This document shows, one piece after another, positions 1 through 3,714 of a DNA stretch of 6,742 nucleotides; positions within the stretch are counted from its first letter, which is position 1; each line of letters opens with the position of its first letter. Origin of the DNA: Hydrogenophaga sp. (GTDB taxonomy: Bacteria > Pseudomonadota > Gammaproteobacteria > Burkholderiales > Burkholderiaceae_C); NCBI GenBank assembly GCA_025458415.1, contig JALOSN010000312.1, positions 1 through 6,742 on the forward strand. The letters are read 5' to 3'. The notes beneath the pieces were generated by a model. It made no database searches and had not been told where the DNA came from. It saw only the letters and a list, made by a program, of their open reading frames with translations. The position numbers and the translations under genes are program-made.

Positions 1-173
1 GTCTCGATCTCGATGTGCTGCATCGGCATGTCGCGGGTGAGTTCATAGGCCAGCAAGGCCGAGAGTTCGTGCACCAGCTCGCGGAAACTCTTGGTGCTGG
101 TGTCCTTGCGGCGCATCAGCGTGAGTTTGTGCTGGACCAGAGGGTGGTCGATGATGTGGACGTCGCGGCTCAT
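1..173 (-). CDS. upp: Uracil phosphoribosyltransferase, N-terminal part (cut by window edge)
   Basis: This is the first 57 codons of a gene that runs off the left edge. It starts with ATG at 173-171 and reads MSRDVHIIDHPLVQHKLTLM, followed by RRKDTSTKSFRELVHELSAL and LAYELTRDMP. The HPLVQHKL block, the R(R/D)K.TSTK.FRELV block and the LAYE.TRD(M/L)P block are the characteristic N-terminus of bacterial uracil phosphoribosyltransferase. That cytosolic enzyme makes UMP from uracil and PRPP in pyrimidine salvage. The catalytic and PRPP-binding regions lie outside the window. The ribosome site is weak (GGAAAG, somewhat far upstream). The gene follows fdhD on the same strand after 112 bases and has no functional tie to formate metabolism, so I take it as a separate unit. 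Family assignment from the N-terminus alone is strong; integrity of the rest cannot be judged. Confidence 0.93.
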   Translation of the reverse strand, partial: MSRDVHIIDHPLVQHKLTLMRRKDTSTKSFRELVHELSALLAYELTRDMPMQHIEIE

Positions 174-285
174 GGCGGTCGGGTCTTTCCGGATAAGGGG
201 GCTCTCTGGATGGCAAGGCGTCGGACACGCCGGGCTGACCCGCCACCCTCTCACCGAGGAGTGTATGCCCGTCAGGCGGGGCGGT

Positions 286-1176
286 TCAGGGTGCGCCCGC
301 TTCGGCCGGCACGGCATCGAACACGATGCGCTGCGGGTGCGAGAAGCAGAAGAAACGCCTGTGCGTGGCACGGCCCACGGCGCACAGCCCCACGCGCTGG
401 GCCACATGCAGGCCCATTTCGGTGATGCCGCTGCGCGAGATCACCACCGGCACACCCATCTGGGCCGACTTGATCACCATTTCACTGGTCAGCCGACCCG
501 TCGTGTAGAACACCCTTTCGCCTTCGGGCAGGGCGGGATGCAAGGCCATCCAGCCGGCGATGGTGTCCACGGCGTTGTGTCGGCCCACGTCCTCCACGAA
601 CAGCTGGAGGCGGTCGTCCACAAACAGTGCGCAGGCGTGCACGGAACCCGCCGTCTTGTAGGTGCTGTCGTACAGCCGGATGGTGTTGACGATGTCGTAC
701 AGCTGCGACTGGCGCAGCCGGGTCTGGGGGGGCAGCACGATGCGGTCAACGTCATCCATGAGCCCACCGAACACACTGCCCTGCCCGCAACCGGTGGTGA
801 CCACCCGGCGTGCGGTGCGTTCCTCGATGCGGTCGATGCCCGATCGCGTCACCACCGCTGCCGCGCCCACGTCCCAGTCCACGGTGACGGACTCGATGTC
901 GTGCACGCCCGCCACGAGGCGCTGGTTGAGCAGGTAACCCAGCACCAGCCACTCCGGCTGCGAGCCCAGGGTCATGAGCGTCACCAGCTCGCGCTTGTCC
1001 ACATAGACGGTGAGGTCGCGTTCGGCCGGAATGCGAATGGTCCGGGACTGTCCCGACTCGTCCACCACAGACACCTCGCGCGTGAGGCTGGCCCTGGCCT
1101 GGGTCAGCCGAGGCAGCGTGGACGCCGTGGAGGGTGTGAGATTCGGCAGGTCGGCCAGGTTCATGCCCACAAGCAT
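286..1176 (-). CDS. fdhD: Formate dehydrogenase accessory sulfurtransferase FdhD
   Basis: This 296-residue protein belongs to the FdhD family, which carries sulfur from a cysteine desulfurase to the molybdenum-bis-MGD cofactor of formate dehydrogenase in the cytoplasm, a step required for activity. Family hallmarks visible are ERDLTVYVDKRELVTLM (52-68), TTGCGQGSVFGG (127-138), EDVGRHNAVDT (195-205), TTGRLTSEMVIKSAQMGVP (225-243) and the C-terminal VAQRVGLCAVGRA (258-270). Cys130 lines up with the persulfide-carrying cysteine, but the usual second cysteine of CxxC is Gly133. The first roughly 45 residues are a non-conserved leader. The start is uncertain: ATG at 1176 and an in-frame ATG at 1164 (residue 5) are both possible, and neither has a good Shine-Dalgarno. 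A longer upstream extension of the frame would overlap the preceding gene and reads as low-complexity Arg/Pro, so I reject it. It is the last gene of the fdh operon, 28 bases after the small secreted protein, and a hairpin sits over its ribosome site. Confidence 0.95.
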   Translation of the reverse strand: MLVGMNLADLPNLTPSTASTLPRLTQARASLTREVSVVDESGQSRTIRIPAERDLTVYVDKRELVTLMTLGSQPEWLVLGYLLNQRLVAGVHDIESVTVDWDVGAAAVVTRSGIDRIEERTARRVVTTGCGQGSVFGGLMDDVDRIVLPPQTRLRQSQLYDIVNTIRLYDSTYKTAGSVHACALFVDDRLQLFVEDVGRHNAVDTIAGWMALHPALPEGERVFYTTGRLTSEMVIKSAQMGVPVVISRSGITEMGLHVAQRVGLCAVGRATHRRFFCFSHPQRIVFDAVPAEAGAP

Positions 1177-1179
1177 ACG

Positions 1180-1199
1180 CCCACCGGAAAACCGGCGGG
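1180..1199 (-). promoter_or_regulatory. RNA hairpin over the fdhD ribosome-binding region
   Basis: Read on the transcribed minus strand, the bases are CCCGCCGG, UUUU, CCGGUGGG. They form an 8-bp stem (one G-U pair) closed by a four-U loop, ending three bases before the upstream fdhD ATG at 1176. The 3' arm contains GGUGGG, the only purine-rich stretch placed to act as a Shine-Dalgarno for that ATG, so folding would hide it. No U tract follows, so it is not a normal intrinsic terminator. The dyad is seen directly; a role in setting FdhD translation, or in ending or stabilising the upstream mRNA, is inference. Confidence 0.45.
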
Positions 1200-1204
1200 A
1201 CGCA

Positions 1205-1549
1205 TCAGGACTTCTTGGCCGGTGCTGCGGGAGCGGCCGGTGCAGCAGCCGGCGCGGTGGCCGTCGCGGGTGCAGGCCACACGAACGCACCCGGATCGGT
1301 GCAGGCAGGAGACGCCTGCGGCGGCTTGGCGGTCTTGCCGGCCGCGGCCACGGTCTTGAAATGGTTGGAGGCAGCCCGCTCCATGGACAGGCACAACTTG
1401 TAGGCTTCCACCTTGCCCGCGTGTGCGGTCTTGGCTTTCGCTTCTTCGGCCTTGGCCTTGGCAGCGTCATCGAGCACGGGCACCGGCAGCTTGGCCAGGG
1501 CACCGGTCGACAAGACCACCAGACCCAGTATCAAGAACAGTTTTTTCAT
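1205..1549 (-). CDS. Small secreted Ala/Pro-rich protein of unknown function
   Basis: This 114-residue protein has a clear Sec-type signal peptide: MKK, a hydrophobic core LFLILGLVVLSTG, and a cleavage site after ALA (residues 17-19). The mature part starts KLPVPVLDDAAK and is about 95 residues. It has a charged, Ala/Lys/Glu-rich probable helix (24-50), two cysteines (Cys53 in KLCLSMERAA and Cys83 in PACTDPGAF) that could form a disulfide in the periplasm, and a low-complexity Ala/Pro tail (92-112) ending KKS. The start is well set: GAGGAG lies 7 bases before the ATG and overlaps the stop codon of fdhC, with only 11 bases between the genes, so it is surely co-transcribed and perhaps translationally coupled. 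I do not recognise the family. Its place between fdhC and fdhD suggests a periplasmic accessory role for formate dehydrogenase, but no motif shows what it does. Confidence 0.82.
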   Translation of the reverse strand: MKKLFLILGLVVLSTGALAKLPVPVLDDAAKAKAEEAKAKTAHAGKVEAYKLCLSMERAASNHFKTVAAAGKTAKPPQASPACTDPGAFVWPAPATATAPAAAPAAPAAPAKKS

Positions 1550-1560
1550 CGGTGAACTCC

Positions 1561-2775
1561 TCAGGCCTTGGCCGTCGTCACGGGCACGGCAGGATCGGTC
1601 TTGCTGCGCTGGGCCGGAATCTTGCCGGCCTTGATGTCGTCGTACCAGAGCTCGTGGTGCTCCTTGGCCCAGGTTTCGTCGACGTAGCCCGTCTTCATGG
1701 CCTGGTAGGCACCGGACATGCCCAGCGTGCCCATGTAGATGTGCCCCATGAACATCGCCATCATCAGCACCGCTGCGCTGGCGTGAACCATGTGGGCCAC
1801 CTGCATGTTGGCGCGGGTGTAGTCGAACACAGGCAGGATCTTGTCCAGGAACAGGCCGGTGGCGACGACAACGATGCCAATGGCAAACACGCCGCCCCAG
1901 AACAACACCTTTTCCCCGGCGTTGAAGCGGTGCGAAGGCACCTCGTGTGCGCCCAGCAGACCGCCACCCTTGAGCAGCCAGGTCAGGTCGCCCTTGGAGG
2001 GCAGGTTGTCGCGGGCGAACGTGATGATGACCACCAGCAGCGAAACGGCAAACAGGGGCCCGGCAAAGTTGTGGGCGTTCTTCATGGCGTAGGCCAGCCA
2101 GCCGAACAGCGTGCTGCCCATCACAGGCAGCAGGAAGAACTTGCCGAAGGCCATGATGATGCCCGAGACCGCCAGCACCACGAAAGCGATCGCGTTGGTC
2201 CAGTGGGCGGCCCGCTCGACATAGGTGAACCGCTCGATCAGTCGGCCTGTCTCCTTGCCATGCAGACGTATGGTGCCCTTGCTGAAATAGAACAGCGCGA
2301 TGGCCAGCAGCACAATCAGCAGGAGCGACCCGCCATAGGGAATGATCCAGTTGTTTCGCACCTGCCGCCACGCCTCTCCGGCGGTGGTGAAACGCGAGCC
2401 CGGGTACTGCACGAAGCCCTGGATCAGGTTGCCCGCCTCCGCATCGGGCAGGCTGGAGTAACCTGTCACCCCCTTGCTGACATCGCGCCACATGGGCGAG
2501 TTGTTGCCCGGCTGCACCTGCCCGCGCTGGGCGTTGGACTGGGTGGCGTAATTCGGATCGGCGCTCGCGTCGGGTGCGATCTCGAAAATGTTGGCGCTGC
2601 GGATGCCCCCCTGCTGCTGGGGTGTCGCGGCCGCCGGGGGCGCCGGATCATCCTGTACCGGCTCGACCCGCAGCGACTGTGCCTGGGCCCAGCCCAGACC
2701 GAGCCACAACAGGACGGCCGACCAGCCCAGGGGTGACACGAGCCGGCGAAGACCGGCCATCATTTGCCTTGGCAT
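1561..2775 (-). CDS. fdhC: Formate dehydrogenase gamma subunit, cytochrome b556 membrane anchor
   Basis: This 404-residue protein is the quinone-reducing membrane subunit, taking electrons from FdhB and passing them through b hemes to the quinone pool. It has four family-type membrane segments near 190-212, 235-254, 290-310 and 325-350, preceded by an additional hydrophobic span at 143-165. Histidines placed to be heme ligands are His191 (ERAAHWTNAIAF), His235 (KNAHNFAGPLF), His328, His331 and His345 (within QVAHMVHASAAV and MGHIYMGTLG). FNAGEKVLFW (284-293) is a typical signature of the FdnI/FdoI/FdhC cytochrome b family. It is far longer than FdnI of Escherichia coli (about 217 residues): a signal peptide (1-32, cleavage after AQA) and a roughly 110-residue exported region with a Pro/Gln-rich linker come first. 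The start at 2775 is set by GAGGAG six bases upstream. It follows the small lipoprotein gene after 19 bases. Confidence 0.95.
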   Translation of the reverse strand: MPRQMMAGLRRLVSPLGWSAVLLWLGLGWAQAQSLRVEPVQDDPAPPAAATPQQQGGIRSANIFEIAPDASADPNYATQSNAQRGQVQPGNNSPMWRDVSKGVTGYSSLPDAEAGNLIQGFVQYPGSRFTTAGEAWRQVRNNWIIPYGGSLLLIVLLAIALFYFSKGTIRLHGKETGRLIERFTYVERAAHWTNAIAFVVLAVSGIIMAFGKFFLLPVMGSTLFGWLAYAMKNAHNFAGPLFAVSLLVVIITFARDNLPSKGDLTWLLKGGGLLGAHEVPSHRFNAGEKVLFWGGVFAIGIVVVATGLFLDKILPVFDYTRANMQVAHMVHASAAVLMMAMFMGHIYMGTLGMSGAYQAMKTGYVDETWAKEHHELWYDDIKAGKIPAQRSKTDPAVPVTTAKA

Positions 2776-2781
2776 GAAGCG

Positions 2782-2787
2782 CTCCTC
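2782..2787 (-). promoter_or_regulatory. Ribosome-binding site that fixes the fdhC start
   Basis: GAGGAG on the minus strand lies six bases before the ATG at 2775. It favours this start over the in-frame ATG codons at residues 5 and 6, which would also shorten the positively charged start of the signal peptide. Confidence 0.75.
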
Positions 2788-2794
2788 GCGTCGG

Positions 2795-3046
2795 TTAGTT
2801 GCTCATGCGAGCGTAGTCGTTCTGGCCGTACACCGCCCGGGCCTTGAGCTGCTGCTCCCAGCTGGTCCGGTCACCCGGTTTCCAGCCTCCCTGGACATAC
2901 TGGCTCTGGCCCACACCGACATGGGGTGCCTGGTCGCTCTTGATGGCCTGACCCTGCAGTTCCTGCGGCTGGTCTCCACAGGCCACCAGGGCAAGGGTTC
3001 CCAGCGCGGCCGCGGCGATGGTGGCGGTGCGACGCAGTTTCATCAT
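2795..3046 (-). CDS. Small predicted lipoprotein of unknown function
   Basis: This 83-residue protein begins MMKLRR, then a hydrophobic stretch TATIAAAALGTLALVAC that ends in a lipobox L-V-A-C (20-23). Signal peptidase II would cut before Cys23 to leave a lipid-anchored mature protein of 61 residues starting CGDQPQELQG. Gly at +2 (not Asp) suggests sorting to the outer membrane if the Lol rule of enterobacteria applies. The mature part is hydrophilic, has no other cysteine and no heme or Fe-S motif; its C-terminal half (GGWKPGDRTSWEQQLKARA, then YGQNDYARM) is aromatic and charged, as if it were a small conserved fold. AAGGAG lies 7 bases before the ATG at 3046, which is better than the ATG at 3043. 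It sits 18 bases after fdhB and 19 before fdhC, so it is part of the operon. I do not recognise the family. An accessory role at the periplasmic face of the dehydrogenase is inference from position only. Confidence 0.85.
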   Translation of the reverse strand: MMKLRRTATIAAAALGTLALVACGDQPQELQGQAIKSDQAPHVGVGQSQYVQGGWKPGDRTSWEQQLKARAVYGQNDYARMSN

Positions 3047-3064
3047 GACTTGGCTCCTTGTGCG

Positions 3065-3616
3065 CTACCGTAGGCGGTGCCCCAGCCCCAGACTTCGGCG
3101 GAAGATGTCGGCCACCACGTCGCCATCACCGGCGAGCAAGGCCTTGGTCGAGCACTGCTCGGCGCACGCCGGCAGCTTGCCTTCGGCCAGCCGGTTGCGG
3201 CCGTACTTCTCGAACTCGGACTGGCTGCCGTGGGCCTCGGGACCGCCGGCACAGAAGGTGCACTTGTCCATCTTGCCGCGGACTCCGAAGGTGCCCTGGC
3301 TGGGGAACTGGGGGGCACCGAACGGGCAGGCGTAGCTGCAGTAGCCGCAGCCGATGCACACGTCCTTGTCGTGCAGCACGACGCCTTCGTCGGTGCGGTA
3401 GAAGCAGTTGACCGGGCAGACGGCCATGCAGGGCGCGTCGCTGCAGTGCATGCAGGCCACCGAGATCGATTTCTCACCCGGCACACCATCATTGAGGGTC
3501 ACCACACGACGGCGGTTCACGCCCCAGGGCACCTCGTGCTCGTTCTTGCAGGCCGTGACACAGCCATTGCACTCGATGCAGCGCTCGGCGTCACAGATGA
3601 ATTTCATTCTTGCCAT
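3065..3616 (-). CDS. fdhB: Formate dehydrogenase beta subunit, four-[4Fe-4S] ferredoxin protein
   Basis: This 183-residue protein is the electron-transfer subunit, carrying electrons from FdhA to FdhC. Sixteen cysteines form the standard four-cluster set: C13-x2-C16-x2-C19-x3-C23; C55-x2-C58-x4-C63-x3-C67; C87-x2-C90-x2-C93-x3-C97; and C119-x2-C122 with C151-x3-C155. Cys8 and Cys71 are extra. It has no signal peptide, as expected for a subunit carried across the membrane by its Tat-tagged partner FdhA. It also lacks the C-terminal membrane helix of Escherichia coli FdnH/FdoH (about 294-300 residues), so it resembles the shorter beta subunits of Shewanella/Burkholderiales-type enzymes and must dock on FdhC by contact alone. 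AAGGAG five bases before the ATG at 3616 supports this start over the in-frame ATG at residue 4. It lies 98 bases after fdhA, across a palindromic element. Confidence 0.96.
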   Translation of the reverse strand: MARMKFICDAERCIECNGCVTACKNEHEVPWGVNRRRVVTLNDGVPGEKSISVACMHCSDAPCMAVCPVNCFYRTDEGVVLHDKDVCIGCGYCSYACPFGAPQFPSQGTFGVRGKMDKCTFCAGGPEAHGSQSEFEKYGRNRLAEGKLPACAEQCSTKALLAGDGDVVADIFRRSLGLGHRLR

Positions 3617-3633
3617 GATGTCTCCTTAGCGAT

Positions 3634-3714
3634 GGGTTTTCCCGCCGGGCCGCCCCAGGGGAAAACGCGCCCCCTCGGGGGGCAGCGCATTACACGAAGT
3701 GAAAAGCGTGGGGG
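3634..3714 (-). repeat. REP-like palindromic element between fdhA and fdhB
   Basis: Nearly the whole fdhA-fdhB gap is made of dyads. One is a perfect 8-bp inverted repeat, GTTTTCCC (3636-3643) with GGGAAAAC (3659-3666), around a GC-rich 15-base loop. Next to it is GCCCCC-TCG-GGGGGC (3669-3683), a 6-bp stem with a 3-base loop that can be lengthened across one bulged base. Further along is CAC-GAA-GTG (3693-3701). Arrangement and sequence style resemble short intergenic palindromes that I recall as recurring in Comamonadaceae genomes; that recall is not checked here. In the mRNA these would form strong stems right after the fdhA stop codon and before the fdhB ribosome site. They could protect the fdhA message or lower downstream expression. 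No U tract follows, so full termination is unlikely. Confidence 0.65.

Noticed and set aside
190..216. Possible upp promoter with a TTGCCA -35-like box on the minus strand
   Set aside because: No acceptable -10 box at 16-18 bases; a single near-match hexamer in GC-rich DNA is not evidence.
217..231. Possible terminator after fdhD: GGCGT-CGGAC-ACGCC stem
   Set aside because: The stem has only 5 bp and is followed on the minus strand by TTGCC rather than a T tract; too weak to call, though a transcript end somewhere in 174-285 is likely.
91..1359. A 422-codon open frame on the plus strand opposite fdhD and the small secreted protein
   Set aside because: Its product is His/Arg/Gly/Pro-rich low-complexity sequence with no family feature, and it lies opposite a clear FdhD; it is a by-product of high GC content.
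1177..1503. Upstream extension of the fdhD frame to an ATG at 1503
   Set aside because: The extension overlaps the secreted-protein gene, is Arg/Pro-rich and unlike FdhD, and has no ribosome site; the ATG at 1176 or 1164 is better.
1205..2491. A 428-codon minus-strand frame that contains the small secreted protein at its end
   Set aside because: The part above 1549 is fdhC in the wrong frame; only the last 115 codons, with their own ribosome site and signal peptide, are a gene. No fusion protein is implied.
1423..2736. A 437-codon plus-strand frame opposite fdhC
   Set aside because: The translation has no recognisable domain and mirrors the codon pattern of fdhC; long antisense frames are common in GC-rich genes.
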